From Odontocerum albicorne (Eukaryota > Arthropoda > Insecta > Trichoptera > Odontoceridae): a stretch of DNA of 64,000 bases. A program made the position numbers and the translations under genes. Each line of letters opens with the position of its first letter. Position 1 is the stretch's first letter. The DNA lies in contig OX463859.1 in the NCBI GenBank assembly GCA_949825065.1, positions 13,406,452-13,470,451 of the forward strand, read 5' to 3'. A model generated the notes under the pieces. The model did not search any database, was not told where the DNA came from, and was given only the letters and a program-made list of their open reading frames with translations. Of this stretch, positions 1 through 10,119 are shown one piece after another.

Positions 1-261
1 TATAAAGTTTATACATATTGTGTTTACCTGCAGGGGATGGACCGATCTCACTTCAGCCTCTCCTATTCCTACTCAAAATGATTCTATTTTCTTTAACTTT
101 TGCGAACGTTACGCTTCGTCAAGGAAATACAATGCTATAAAATAAGGACTTGAATATAATTTTGAAATATAAGTAAAGACAAGCAAGTAGAATATCCAAT
201 TATTTGGCTTAAACTTTCAACGTGCACTGAAAATAGAAATATTGATGAAATTTCTACAAAG
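1..261. other. No recognisable feature
   Basis: AT-rich sequence with no long open frame and no repeat that I can match elsewhere in the window. Confidence 0.5.
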
Positions 262-760
262 TTTGCCTCTTCTTTTGAAAGAAACTTGATAACTGCACAA
301 TATTAAATTTTTTACATTTCAGAATATAACGAAACAACACGTCTTTTATCAGTTGACATATTACTAAGAGTAGAGGTATGGTTTAGACCTCACTACTATA
401 CACGCTGCTATGGGTGACAAAATAGCCTCCATCCAGCGCGATTTACACTAGATGATCGAAAACTTCTTCATTGTTTTTATGAGCGCAACGTCACTTAGTG
501 ATGACGGAGAAACTGCCCAAAATGACTCCTTCTCCTGTGGTGACACATTTGAGTTTGAAAATAATAGTAGCGACGGTAGACTTAAGCTCCGAGGGTAGAG
601 GTATCAAATTTTAACTGTAAAATCTCCTGATCATGCAATGGACGTGTTTGGTGTGGTATTTGTCCATACACGTTCTCACTTGTTCAGACGGAAACTTTTG
701 GATCTTAGTGCTATTTACTAAACAATATTCTGCTCTCAGATGGACGAGCCTATAGTTTTT
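262..760 (+). repeat. Dispersed repeat R1, copy 1 (interrupted)
   Basis: This stretch is homologous to 55266-55535. Shared landmarks are the block around GAAACTTGATAA, then AACGAAACAACACGTCTT at about 341-358, GTTGACATA, then TATCAAATT and CCATACACGTTCT at about 664-676. The two copies are clearly diverged, so the family is old. No coding capacity is visible, and I do not recognise the family. Copy 1 carries a 225-bp insertion that copy 2 lacks. Confidence 0.6.
380..604. mobile_element. Small DNA-transposon-like insertion with 10-bp target duplication
   Basis: Inserted in repeat R1 between two copies of GTAGAGGTAT (370-379 and 595-604). The copy of R1 near 55.4 kb runs straight through this point, so it acts as an empty site. 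The ends have a weak inverted resemblance (TTAGACC..CTACTAT against TTAAGTC..CTACTAT on the other strand). A 9-10 bp duplication suits Mutator-like elements, but assignment is an inference. It has no coding capacity. Confidence 0.5.
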
Positions 761-1885
761 ATTCATATTTTTTATGTAAATCAGGAAATCAAAAAATGGA
801 CATTAATACTTACTCAAAAAGTAACGTTTAAAACTATTGTCTAGCACGTAATTATAAATACACCATAACACTACTAAAAATGCCCTTTTGTTAACCACAA
901 CAGACTTCCGAGTGTCCATCGCGTCGGTTTTTTGCGCGTATCAAAGGGTCGTCTGGACGGACAAGTGACGAGTTTCGAAAAAATGTGGCGGAATCAGTGT
1001 AGAAAAAAGAAAAACATGTGTTTTCACTGTATCTTTTTTAGTCTCGTTTTCCCTCTTTATGGAATGTACAATGGTGTACAACAATAATTTTGTTATCTGC
1101 TTCTTGAAGTTGTTTTAAGGATTGTTGTTAGCGTATTGAGGAGGATCGAGAACAATAGCCACGAGCCTTGATGGTCTTTCCCTTGGCATATTAATGTGCT
1201 TTTGGTATCACTTGGTTTTGATGTATTTTATACAATATACGATGTCCATGTTGAAAATATTTAACGCATACAAAGGAAGCTTTTAAGATTAATAAACTTT
1301 AAACTACAGATTCTAATAACTTAGTTACACCATGGTTACTTGTTAGAAGTAATGAGTTTTAGAACCTTGTCAGATAGAAGAAAAATGTTTGACATTGCAA
1401 CATTATTTGAGATTGACAGCTCGTATTTCAATAGTCCGGAACTAATTTGTATGTCATGTTACACGTTCTTTGTAGGCCCACCCAGAAAAAATGTTTTGCA
1501 AAGTGGTTGCCACTAATTATTTGCACAATTCTTGCAAAACAAGACAACACAGATTGGACAATCAGCATGTACCATACATTGTATAGATTTTGATGACTGA
1601 CTATTTAAAGGAGTAAAGGGATGATGTTATTCTTGCCGGGATGAATTTGATTGAATTGCATGGGGCTGCTTTGTTTGCCTTATATTGTTTTTTTTTCTAT
1701 TCTATGACTGCTTACATGTCAATGTAAGTTTTGTTTGGAGTTGTTTTTTAATATTTTGTATAAAAAAGTGTTTTGACGTTTGAAATAAAGTAAATAAACA
1801 AATACAGATAAAGCATTAAACAAATTTAAGTATTTGAGATCTTTCTATTTTTTTTTGGCATCAGTTAGGGAAGATAGTTAAACAG
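761..1885. other. No gene recognised; A-rich tail near 1.79 kb
   Basis: No homology I recognise. The segment ending near 1800 has a GAAATAAAGTAAATAAAC stretch that resembles a polyadenylation signal and A-rich tail of a retroposed sequence or 3' UTR, but no reading frame can be tied to it. Confidence 0.4.
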
Positions 1886-2010
1886 GTTTTACATTGGGTA
1901 GCCAGTTAACTCAAATATAATGTATTGGCTATGCATGTTAACTCTAAGGTTTCATATTGGTTAGGTAAGCTAACTCAAAGGTTTTATATTGGTTAGGCAA
2001 GTTAATTTGA
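1886..2010. repeat. Degenerate tandem repeat, about 40-bp unit
   Basis: Three to four diverged copies of a unit containing TTGGTTAGGCAAGTTAACTC, TTGGTTAGGTAAGCTAACTC and similar variants. The following DNA to about 2700 shows nothing recognisable. Confidence 0.55.
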
Positions 2011-2699
2011 TTACTTAGTATAGATAATATTGAATGGGTCTTGGCATAATTATGCCAACATTGATGTAGGGTAGTGGAAATTATTGAAAAGAACGGAGTT
2101 AATGCGATGAAAAGAAGAATATGTTTTATGGCGTTCATGTGTTCTTGAAGGAACATGTAACATAGAGTGATGATAATGGATTGTTGAAGGTAGGACACTG
2201 GATGGATTGGATTGGTCTGCTGGATTGTGAATCGATTTGGATGGAGACGTTTATGGAATTCCTGTCTATGTTCTTGGTGGAACATATAAGGTAATGGTAG
2301 TTAATTGATTGTCAGGCTATGGACCGATCTGGATGGAGTCATAAAAATAGTAAATAAGTCAAGTTCACGATTATTAATGAAAATTTAAGATATAACCATT
2401 TTTACCATCAGTCCTACAACCCAGAATGGGTCATGAGTTTTATCACTTTCGGCAGCATCTCCTCTACAATGGTTATACCCAGTGTGCTGCAAATCTCTCA
2501 CACCATCCAATTATCTCACCTATAGTTTCCCCTCTATCACACCCCATCGGATTAATGAACAAAGCCTTCCTTGTATAAGTACACAAGTCACTGCAGTCTA
2601 GAAGTTTTCATAATTTTTGTTGAACAATCTTCGCCATACAGGGTGTTAATTTATCATCATTATCATGCCATGTCTCTGGGTAGTCAGAGAAAATTCATC
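2011..2699. other. No recognisable feature
   Basis: G-rich on the plus strand to about 2340, then ordinary AT-rich sequence. The open frame on the minus strand (1944-2285) has low complexity and no recognisable domain. Confidence 0.4.
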
Positions 2700-3400
2700 A
2701 ACTTCTTTTAAGCCTGGCATACATCATTCGTTTCTGCCACGTTCAGACAATTTTTCACGAACCCTCTCCTATTATAAAGACCTATACCTTTTCCTTCTCT
2801 CAATATTTGATTAATTTGATTATACCACATTTTGGTAGGTTGGCGGAAATACATACGTAAATACATATCATCACACCGTTTTCTTGTCGAGATAGGCAGA
2901 AAGAAAAAAGCTCCAGGCTTTTCTACCGGAGCACATATATTTCTTCTACATTCATACACTTTTTCATACTCGTACAACATTTCCTTACTTCAAAATATCA
3001 TTCACTTGATCCAAACACACTTTCCTTGGTATTCTTCTACCACACTTTCCACTCGCATTTGTACTGCAAATTTATTTGGTAGTGTTTATTTATTCATTTG
3101 TTCGACATGCCCAAACCATTTCAAATGTCCTTCTTCATCTTTATCAACACATTAGCCTTACGTTCACATCAATCCCTAATCATTTCACTTAGCATTTTGC
3201 CATACATTGTCCTCCTATGTACTCTTCTCAGCTAACAAATTTCTACAGCATTGATCGGTTACTTCCAGTATTTTTCTACGTCTATATTTCACTCCCATGC
3301 ATCATGTTTGTACACAAATATTGAAGTGTAATATCATTTCATGAATACTCGACTATAACGGTTTTAAACTCTTCCTCTTTCAGAATTTTATTTATTTAGT
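2700..3400 (-). mobile_element. RTE-like LINE fragments, two adjacent copies
   Basis: On the minus strand 2708-2860 reads MWYNQINQILREGKG, then LYNRRGFVKNCLNVAE and DVCQA. This is the C-terminal end of an RTE-type endonuclease-reverse transcriptase, where the usual order is a GRP-K-W-DQVNDIL block, an RNRRACMK block and a DEAK-VC block. From 2863 to 2980 the minus frame gives a LINE end (FFFLPISTRKRCDD), and 2983-3400 is a further non-coding copy of the region before it, recognisable by comparison with 6045-6310, 8140-8350, 34790-35120, 51200-51720 and 58255-58900. All copies are 5'-truncated and broken. One TACTCGTA octamer lies at 2967. Confidence 0.7.
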
Positions 3401-3790
3401 TGTGCCACGTAACCATATCTAACTACACACACTGTAAAACATAAATATATGTATAAAAAACTCTTCATTATAAAAGATATGATAAATTATTGGACACGGC
3501 ATATGACGGTGACACCGGTTAAGGAATCCACGGCAAATGGTCAATATCACTGCCTTTTCATCTCCCAGGCAAGAACTTTGGGCTTGGGCACATCATTAAT
3601 TAGAAAGATGGTATCTGGAGAGGCTAATACCGCTATTGTCTTAACCCAAAATACGAATTATAACACCAGCATTCCTCTTAATGCCACGAGATCACAGTGA
3701 TTCTGAACATTTGACTCTCTTCGTTATTCTGTTTTTAGTTAGAGATCGAGGTGATCCAGCAGTACCCAATTCTTTTTTGTAAGAGTTCAA
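3401..3790. other. Unrecognised sequence with an 83-codon open frame
   Basis: A plus-strand frame (3449-3700) is less repetitive than its surroundings and of average complexity, but I recognise no domain, and no second copy is seen in the window. It may be chance or part of an unknown repeat. Confidence 0.3.
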
Positions 3791-3794
3791 TTGT

Positions 3795-4217
3795 GTTACT
3801 CGTCTTCGTCGTTGCTGGGCCTCGTAGTTAAGGATCCCATTGCCATTCCAACATTAATTCAGTTGGAAAGCGATGCTGTCCCGTGGAGTTTTCGTTTATT
3901 TCTTATTTTTCTCCTCTTTAAGTGAGTGAGTTGTTACATACCAGTAAACTCACCGGTCACATCGGAGCACTAGATTCGATGACACACCTGAAGTGAGACG
4001 ATTGGAGCACACGCGCATATTTTTTCACCTTTTTTTTAAATAGTATATATGATTGAAGTCATAGGTAATCTTATACCCCCGAATACTAGGTGGAAACAAT
4101 GCCTGTGTTGTTCTAGGGGAGTAGCACAGCGCGGGATTCGAATGGTGTGTAGTCGGCCGACCATGCATGCGGAAACGTACAAAATACGTAATATCTCGCA
4201 AGCCATGACGGCATGCA
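3795..4217 (-). mobile_element. SINE family B, near-complete copy
   Basis: The minus strand starts in a tRNA-like head (box-B-like GATTCGAA near 4130) and runs through AGTAGCACAGCGC, the ATACCCCCGAATACTAGG block, the GTGAGACGATTGGAG block and the ACCAGTAAACTCACCGG block. It ends in the distal part around GTTGGAAAGCGA and CGTCGTTGCTGGG. The same order is seen at 4577, 17480, 31495, 34412, 40706, 49706 and 58373. RNA polymerase III SINE identity is inferred from the head; the copy is diverged. Confidence 0.6.
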
Positions 4218-4576
4218 CGGGCTAAAATAGGAGCTTACGATGAGCGATTCGCCGCACATAAGGAGCGCAAAACACCAAAAATACATTCACAGTTTCACTC
4301 CAGTCTACTGTCTTTTACTTACGACCAACTTTTACCTGCTAAAGAGGAATATTTTCACCCTTCTACTTTTCACCGGAAAAGCATAAAGTGATCCGAAATC
4401 TCCAAGTATTGATCGGCAACCATCTACCTATTCTACAATCTTTGTACGATGCTGTACAATCGCTTTGTAAAAACGTTTTTTTAGTCCAGTTGTTATTACA
4501 TTCCAATATCCTTTTTTTGTAATTAACTCTGTAAGGTATGCGTGGAAGAGGTAGAGAGAGAATCTGAGTTTTTTGT
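4218..4576. other. No gene recognised; short RTE-like scrap at its end
   Basis: Mostly unrecognised. About 4538-4560 resembles the GCGTGGAAGAGGTAGA block of the RTE-like LINE, plus orientation. The overlapping minus open frames have no domain. Confidence 0.35.
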
Positions 4577-4830
4577 TTAATTTTATGTGAGTAACCGTTG
4601 TATACCAGCAAACTCACCGGCTACACCACTGTACTGGATCCGATGGCACATCGAAGTAAGACGATACGAGTACACCGGCATGTTTCCTTTTTCTGAAAGA
4701 ATAGATATGACTGAAGTCATAAGTATCCTTATACCCCCGAATACTAGGTCTGTGTCATTTGAATGAAGGGAGAAACACAACACGAGGTTCAAACCGGCGA
4801 CCTTCAGCAATGAAGTCTAGTGTGTTATCG
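4577..4830 (-). mobile_element. SINE family B, partial copy
   Basis: Repeats the block order of the copy at 3795-4217: ACCAGCAAACTCACCGG, then TACACCGGCATGTTTC, ATACCCCCGAATACTAGG and a head with GGTTCAAACC near 4785-4795. The most distal part is missing. Sequence from 4831 to 5459 holds nothing I recognise. Confidence 0.6.
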
Positions 4831-5459
4831 CGTGATCATGTAGCTCGTATTTTGTTTTATAATTGTAATTTTGATATCTAAAGGACAAATTAGTGTTGTT
4901 AATTTTGCCAATAAATAACTAAATAAGAATTACGCGAACCAAATTTTTAGGACTTGTGACTTGAAGTCGATAGTATTCAAAGAATGCATCCCTTTTAGGT
5001 CACGCAGGTCCTTTTTGTCCCAAGACTTGGTGACGATGGTATCATCAACCCGCATTCCCACAGACTGGGTGACGTCTTAATTGTCGCCTGAAGATCGCAT
5101 CAGATGTTGGGCTGGACTGTTGAGGATGGACTAACTAGGCGTGTAATGGAAGTGAGATTGATGCACGAACTGAATGAGGGATCTTGTATTTTATTATTAG
5201 GCATAAAAGGGTTAAGTGTGATTACGAGTAATTAATTAAAAACATGAATTTAATAATAGTCGTTCAATATAAAAAACACAATAATAACTAGATGGCATGT
5301 TTAGCGATGCGTTGTATTAAAATACATTTATAACATACAAATATGAAAACCATCACTCCAATTCACTGTCGGGATAGGAAGAGAAGACATATTACCCGAA
5401 TTTCCTATCTTGTCATACGTGTACATCATTCGCCTCTTCTACATGTGTAAACTTTCTTA
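4831..5459. other. No recognisable feature
   Basis: A GC-richer patch at about 4990-5180 (around CCCAAGACTTGGTGACG) stands out in composition, but I cannot assign it. One TACGAGTA octamer lies at 5223. Confidence 0.35.
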
Positions 5460-6030
5460 TAAATTATTTCAAATTGAGCGGCTTTTTTTAAATTTTAGAT
5501 AATACACAGATGGCGTTGCGAACTTGCCTGGGTCTTGTGACATTTGAAAAGTGTAATGTATGACATTTATAAAAATGAAGTCGTATACAATACAACAACG
5601 CGTTCAAATTGAGAATTATTTTATGTATTGTAATCTCCGGAAATGATGATGTTAATTGGCCACCAAGATCAATGTGATCTGACACCGTTGGACTATTTTC
5701 TCTGGGGTTACTTGAAAAGCCAGGTCTATGGTATAAGAATGACCCCCAATCAATTCCTGAGTTGAAAGACGAAATTATTCGCGTTATTGGTGAGTTAGAA
5801 CCGCAGTAATGCCAAAATGTCATCGAAAATCTTGACAAAAGAGTGGACATCTGTGGAGCTGCAACATGTGGACATTTGGCGGATATTGTTTTTTTGTGTT
5901 TATATGTCATACATTATACCAACTTCAATGACCAATAAAAAGTTTTTTGAAATCAAAGGCAATTGTGTGTTTTATTCAAGAATTTAAAAAAATTGAATTT
6001 AAAAAACCGCTTAATTTGAAATACCCTTTA
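5460..6030 (+). mobile_element. Internally deleted mariner/Tc1-type element, family M1, copy 1
   Basis: The ends match M1 copies at 33420-33981 and 55747-56305, with terminal repeats holding TTCAAATTGAGCGG (left) and AACCGCTTAATTTGAA (right). The plus strand, with frame breaks, encodes an N-terminal scrap YTIQQRVQI (about 5585-5611) followed directly by the catalytic C-terminal block DLTPLDYFLWGYLKSQVYG (about 5676-5733) and then a degraded tail resembling DKR/GHLADIVF. Tc1/mariner transposases of this type carry PPRSPDLTPLDFFLWG before the third catalytic Asp. Most of the DDE domain is deleted, so the element would need a transposase from elsewhere. Confidence 0.75.
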
Positions 6031-6044
6031 CTACTACGATTTTC

Positions 6045-6312
6045 TGACTTTTACGTTTCTTTTTTTCGAAATATCATTCACTTGACTCAATCATAATTTC
6101 CTTGGTATTCCTCTTTCACGCATTTTGCTCGTATTTACACTATAAATTTGATTTGATAGTCTTTATTTTTTCATTCGTTCAACATGCCTAAACCATCTTC
6201 ATCTTACCCAACACATCAGCCTAAAGTTCACATTCATCCCCACTCACCTTATTACGTATTCTGTCATAGATTGTCACTCCATTTTTCTTCTCTGTGCATG
6301 TATTTATACAGT
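6045..6312 (-). mobile_element. RTE-like LINE fragment
   Basis: Non-coding match to the same LINE segment as 2983-3400, with shared blocks CCTTGGTATTC, CATTCGTTCAACATG, CCAAACCATC and TTCTGTCATA. Minus orientation and diverged. From 6313 to 6750 nothing is recognised. Confidence 0.6.
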
Positions 6313-6750
6313 ATTTATTAGCTTAATTTCTCACTCAATATAATTTATTGATCAATTTATTTAGAAACATAATTGTAAAATATAGTATATTGCAGTACAG
6401 TAATCATTTCCAACTAATCGGACCAGAGTTTCGCAGATTAGTTTCAATTGTTCAATGAAATATGACCTATTTATATTTTGAAAGACATAGCCTGAATCCG
6501 TTGAGGTAGTATTGTTTACAAAAAACTGTAACACAATGGAATAGTTAAAAAGTTTACGAAAGGTAAATAAAATTGGTGTTTTATTGAGAAAAAATTACCT
6601 CATTGAAGAGCGATGTAATATTTTTCATGTTGAATTTTGAAACAATTTAACAAGGGTGAGATATTTATGACGACGATATAGTTGATAGAATAATTATTTT
6701 GCGACCCCGGAGTTTTTATGTTTGATTATCGATTATAGGGTATGTAAGTA
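6313..6750. other. No recognisable feature
   Basis: AT-rich sequence without a repeat match or a meaningful open frame. Confidence 0.4.
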
Positions 6751-6754
6751 AAAT

Positions 6755-7345
6755 CCGAGCTCCAGTGTATTACATTGCAAATTATTATACGTAAAAAAAT
6801 CTGGCGGGTTTATTAAAGTTTTCCAACCAATCAGACAAAAATAAAGAAAGGGGGTTAAGGGAATGTTAAAATTATTAAAATTGTTGTGAATTTGGTCAAA
6901 ATTCATTACAAATAACAATAAAAAGGAGACACCATCAATCGGTGGAAAAATAATCTGGAGAGGAAATGCAAATCGGGAATCGAGCACGTAACATTGATTT
7001 GAATTAAAATAAAATTCAATTAATTGCTTTTCGAAACAATAATTAAGGAACCAGTATAAAATTAGTTGGTGACTGGTTCCAGAGTTTCATAGTACGAGTA
7101 TATACAACAAAGGACCATTTAAAAAGATGACCAGTGAAATCCGGATGCCAATAAACAATTTCTGGTTGAGGGTAGAACAAGTCCAGTATCGGAAAGATGG
7201 GAGATAATAGTTAAGGGTATTTATTATACGAGTAAAAAGCGACAATACGTGAACTTGGCTCATATTCTTATCGATATTTAAAAAAAAATCTAACGAGGCT
7301 TTATTTATTAAAATAACATTCCTCTTATTTAACTCCCACACAATT
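6755..7345 (-). mobile_element. LINE family J, diverged 3' end
   Basis: Minus-strand C-terminal end and 3' UTR of the LINE better preserved at 23884-24750. Diagnostic blocks are the terminal AATCTGGCGGGTTTATT and TTCCAACCAATCAGAC (about 6800-6834), GACTGGTTCCAGAGTTTCA (7071-7089, encoding the LWNQL region on the minus strand) and GCCAATAAACAATTTCTG (about 7148-7165). The frame is destroyed. Two TACGAGTA octamers (7093, 7227) sit at places where the other LINE copies lack them. Confidence 0.65.
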
Positions 7346-7423
7346 TGCACTGTACATTTATTTTGTTAGCCTTTCTTCATTCATTCGTTCTACATATCCA
7401 AACCATCTCAAAGTCCTCGATTA

Positions 7424-7619
7424 TATCGCCTGTTGAGAATCATAGTGACGAAACTCCAAAAAATAAATTTTCGAGTTAAGTCTTCCAAATGGCACTAAAA
7501 TGACTCATTTTTTACGTGTGTCAGTGGCGAAAGTATATTTCAACTCCTTGACGCTTCAAGTCTTAACTCGAAAATTTATTTTTTTGTAGTTTCGCCACTA
7601 TGATTCTCAACAGGCGATA
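7424..7619. mobile_element. MITE with about 64-bp terminal inverted repeats and TA duplication
   Basis: The left arm starts TATCGCCTGTTGAGAATCAT and the right arm ends with its complement, with one mismatch in the first 34 bp and further pairing through AAATTTTCGAGTTAAG. TA flanks both ends (7422-7423 and 7620-7621). There is no coding capacity, so it needs a Tc1/mariner-type transposase supplied in trans. It lies between an RTE scrap (7370-7420) and a mariner transposase fragment. Confidence 0.75.
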
Positions 7620-7629
7620 TAGTGTGGCC

Positions 7630-8055
7630 CATGAAAAGCTGAAGGATGTACATCGCTGTACTGCGCACACTGCCATCGTCACCCTGGCAGTGTGCGCAGT
7701 GGATTCATCCTGTTGAAACCATATTTCCTGATTATCTTCGACCACTGGGCGTAAAATAAATCAAGCATTGTTCTATACAGGGCCCCGTTGATTTTTTCTG
7801 GCTGACCTTCCTCATTTTCAAAGAAATAGGGACTAATAACTCTTTCAGCCATAACATCGCGCCAAACAGTGCATTTTTGGGGATGCGATAGATGCTGATG
7901 TAATTCTCTGGGATTCTCAATACCACAAAATATGCAGTTTTGTTTGTTGATGTACCCGTTTAAATGAAAATGGTCCTCATCATTCAATATCAAGTTGATC
8001 AAAAAGTTGTTGTTATCTCTGGCTAGGTGTTGAAATCGAATGGCGTACTTCAAGC
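7630..8055 (-). pseudogene. Mariner/Tc1-type transposase fragment
   Basis: The minus strand reads RFQHLARDNNNFLINLIL, then NDEDHFHLNGYINKQNC, GIENPRELHQ, HPQKCTVWRDVMAERV and SPYFFENEEG. After a frameshift near 7735 it continues with VEDNQEIWFQQDESTAHTAR. In this family the first block is normally a SDEAHFHLNGYVNKQN motif with the first catalytic Asp, and WFQQDGATAHTA holds the second; both Asp are still readable. The N-terminal DNA-binding part and the third Asp region are absent. A perfect 16-bp inverted repeat (7660-7675/7685-7700) falls on the AHTAR codons. Confidence 0.8.
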
Positions 8056-8139
8056 GCTACTAAGTATCTTGAGATAGTAAAGCTCTATAACCTGTAAAAA
8101 AAGAAGATTGAAAATGAACAAGTTATGACTTTTTCAAAC

Positions 8140-8350
8140 CCTTCAGTCTTTCAGTGCCCACACTGTATATAATACATCAGGCTTAAGTTCACTTTTATCT
8201 ATAATCACTTAATTCGGTATTCTGTCATACATTGTCACCGTATGTATTCTTCTCAATGCACGCATTTCTACAGGATTTATTCAACTCCTGTCGTCAGTCT
8301 TTTTCCACGTTCACATTTCACTTCCATACATTGAGTTAGAACTAGAATAC
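8140..8350 (-). mobile_element. RTE-like LINE fragment
   Basis: Shares ATTCTGTCATACATTGTCAC (8220-8239) and the blocks around TGCACGCATTTCTACAG and TTTTTCCACGTTC with the copies at 34.9 and 58.5 kb. It provides the reference sequence for the 6-bp insertion seen at 58542. Confidence 0.6.
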
Positions 8351-9244
8351 TGTTGTGGACTATCATTTTAATAGATTTTGATACTATCTGGTTGTTATAA
8401 AATTCATTTAATTGCTACAATCTTTCATTGCTTATCCTTACATCACATTTATTTATCATTCCCACTTTACTATCACCACCTTTTCTTATATTTTACTTTA
8501 ATACAATATATAAATATTAAGTTGTTAACATTTAACTTGTTATTTTATTGTATGATAATGCATAAAAATAAGATTGTTTCCTTTTATAACTGGGTATTAG
8601 TTGTATTAGAAACAATTATGTAATGGGAATAGAAGAGAGATTGCTGGCCACAAAGTTTTATAGGGGAAAATTATATGCAGTATTTACACAATTATTTAAA
8701 ACATACACCAATCAAAATACTCCAGTTAATTCAATTTCTCACGGGGAAAGTCAAATCATCTCGATTCAAAGTTGTTCGGACGTAATAAAAACAATATTCC
8801 TTAATTTTATATGAATCTTAAATTCTTTCGATTTATTTTACCATAATTCAGGCGATATCTCTTATTGAGCTGTACGTCGACTATCTTCTTAAAAAAATAT
8901 AGATTACATAATAATTTATGACAGATGATTATTATAAAATATAACAAATACGCTGTTTTTTTTACTGTGAAACATAATTTAGACTTTTTTAAGGTAGATA
9001 CAAATGTATATCAATAACAACGTTGACGTATAAGAATTAAAGAATAAAGGGAAAATTAATAAAATGAACTCAAAAATATTGTTTAATTGGGTGACGTGAT
9101 AATGTTTTAGGGAATATGTCAATAATTATAATATACGGACAATTTATATAGCTGTTTACGGACGGTTGTCCCGAATGGGAAGATGATGAGGATGGTCGTT
9201 GTTTTAATAAAACTCCTTTGAAATCGGAATATGGAAAGAGGTAT
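8351..9244. other. No recognisable feature
   Basis: Very AT-rich. Two short plus-strand open frames (8378-8623, 8623-8814) abut, but neither shows a domain, and composition does not separate them from the surroundings. Confidence 0.4.
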
Positions 9245-9249
9245 TTTAT

Positions 9250-9416
9250 TGTAAAACGTCGGTATTTATAATATTTGGAATGTGTGTAGAAAGGCGCAGA
9301 AGATATGTCGCTGTCTCGTTCTCGCTAAACAATATTTATTGTTACACGTCCCGTATTTATATGATTTGTAGAAAGGCGCAGAAGATATGTCGCTGTCTCG
9401 TTCTCGCTTAACAATA
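9250..9416. repeat. Two-copy tandem duplication, about 80 bp
   Basis: AGAAAGGCGCAGAAGATATG and the following CGCTGTCTCGTTCTCGCT occur at about 9289 and again at about 9369, nearly identical. The preceding ACGTC-GTATTTATA block is duplicated more loosely. Confidence 0.7.
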
Positions 9417-9429
9417 ACAAGCGGCTCGC

Positions 9430-9872
9430 GCTGTGATCACAGGGAGTGAGGATCGCTACAGCTGCTTTTAGATAGTAGACTAATCAAGGACGCTCCACCT
9501 CGGGATTCAAACCCACTATTATTGACAGATTAAAAATATTACAAAATAAATAAATATAAATGATGTGTAAGGATAGGAAGGTGATGGCTGCAGCCATTAG
9601 ATAAGTAACTTCTCTGCATCTGCATATGTTTTGAAAAACATATTTGGTAAGAAAAGCGCAAAACTTAGCAGAGGAATAATAACTACAAAGAAACCTTTGA
9701 AGATCTTCTGGTACATGATGGTAATACATTTAGCTGTAGGTGGAGTGTAGTGTTCATTCTTAATCATTAATTTTGATAAAAATCTCCCAAAAAGGGTTGT
9801 TTTTAAGTGCTTCCTAAAGCTGCACACTCCATTCATATCTTTGATTCTTTGAGAAAGACAAAGATCTATCAA
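9430..9872 (-). mobile_element. CR1-like LINE, C-terminal end and 3' UTR
   Basis: The minus strand reads LCLSQRIKDMNGVCSFRKHL then KTTLFGRF (about 9775-9863), matching the end of the CR1-like LINE at 48.1-48.7 kb (REMVCLPISEIRDMSGM). It then loses the frame and passes through the ATGGCTGCAGCCATCACC block (about 9582-9600) into GGGTTTGAATCCCGAGGTGG (9496-9515) and the family's terminal block. Only the last tens of codons survive. Confidence 0.6.
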
Positions 9873-9904
9873 ATTTAAATGTTATTCGGGAAAACAAACG
9901 TTAA

Positions 9905-10115
9905 CACTGCCCAACTGTGCTTAAAAACTCCGCCAGCCACGGTGCTGGACGTTAAGCGTCCAGTAAATGTGTATTTTAAATTAAAATTATGCAAAATCTG
10001 CTAGGTTATTTTTTGTAATTAGCTATAAAAACCATTTTACTATGTATTAAAACGTCGAATAATCAAATAAAATATAAGTCCTGGTCACTCGCTATCCATC
10101 ACAGGGTGGCAAGTG
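9905..10115. mobile_element. piggyBac-like MITE (tentative)
   Basis: Bounded by TTAA on both sides (9901-9904 and 10116-10119). The left end is CACTGCCCAACTGTG and the right end, read inward from the other side, is CACTTGCCACCCTGTG: inverted but imperfect. TTAA duplication is the piggyBac hallmark. The first bases are CAC rather than the usual CCC, hence low confidence. Internally there is a small hairpin (CTGGACG..CGTCCAG) at about 9953-9971. Confidence 0.45.
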
Positions 10116-10119
10116 TTAA

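Noticed and set aside
2832..3155. 107-codon plus-strand frame as a gene
   Set aside because: It lies antisense across two RTE-like LINE fragments whose coding strand is minus.
4665..4672. This octamer copy as evidence for a 6-bp insertion
   Set aside because: In SINE B the aligned bases are GATTGGAG, so this copy is explained by substitutions, not insertion; it is counted but not used as support.
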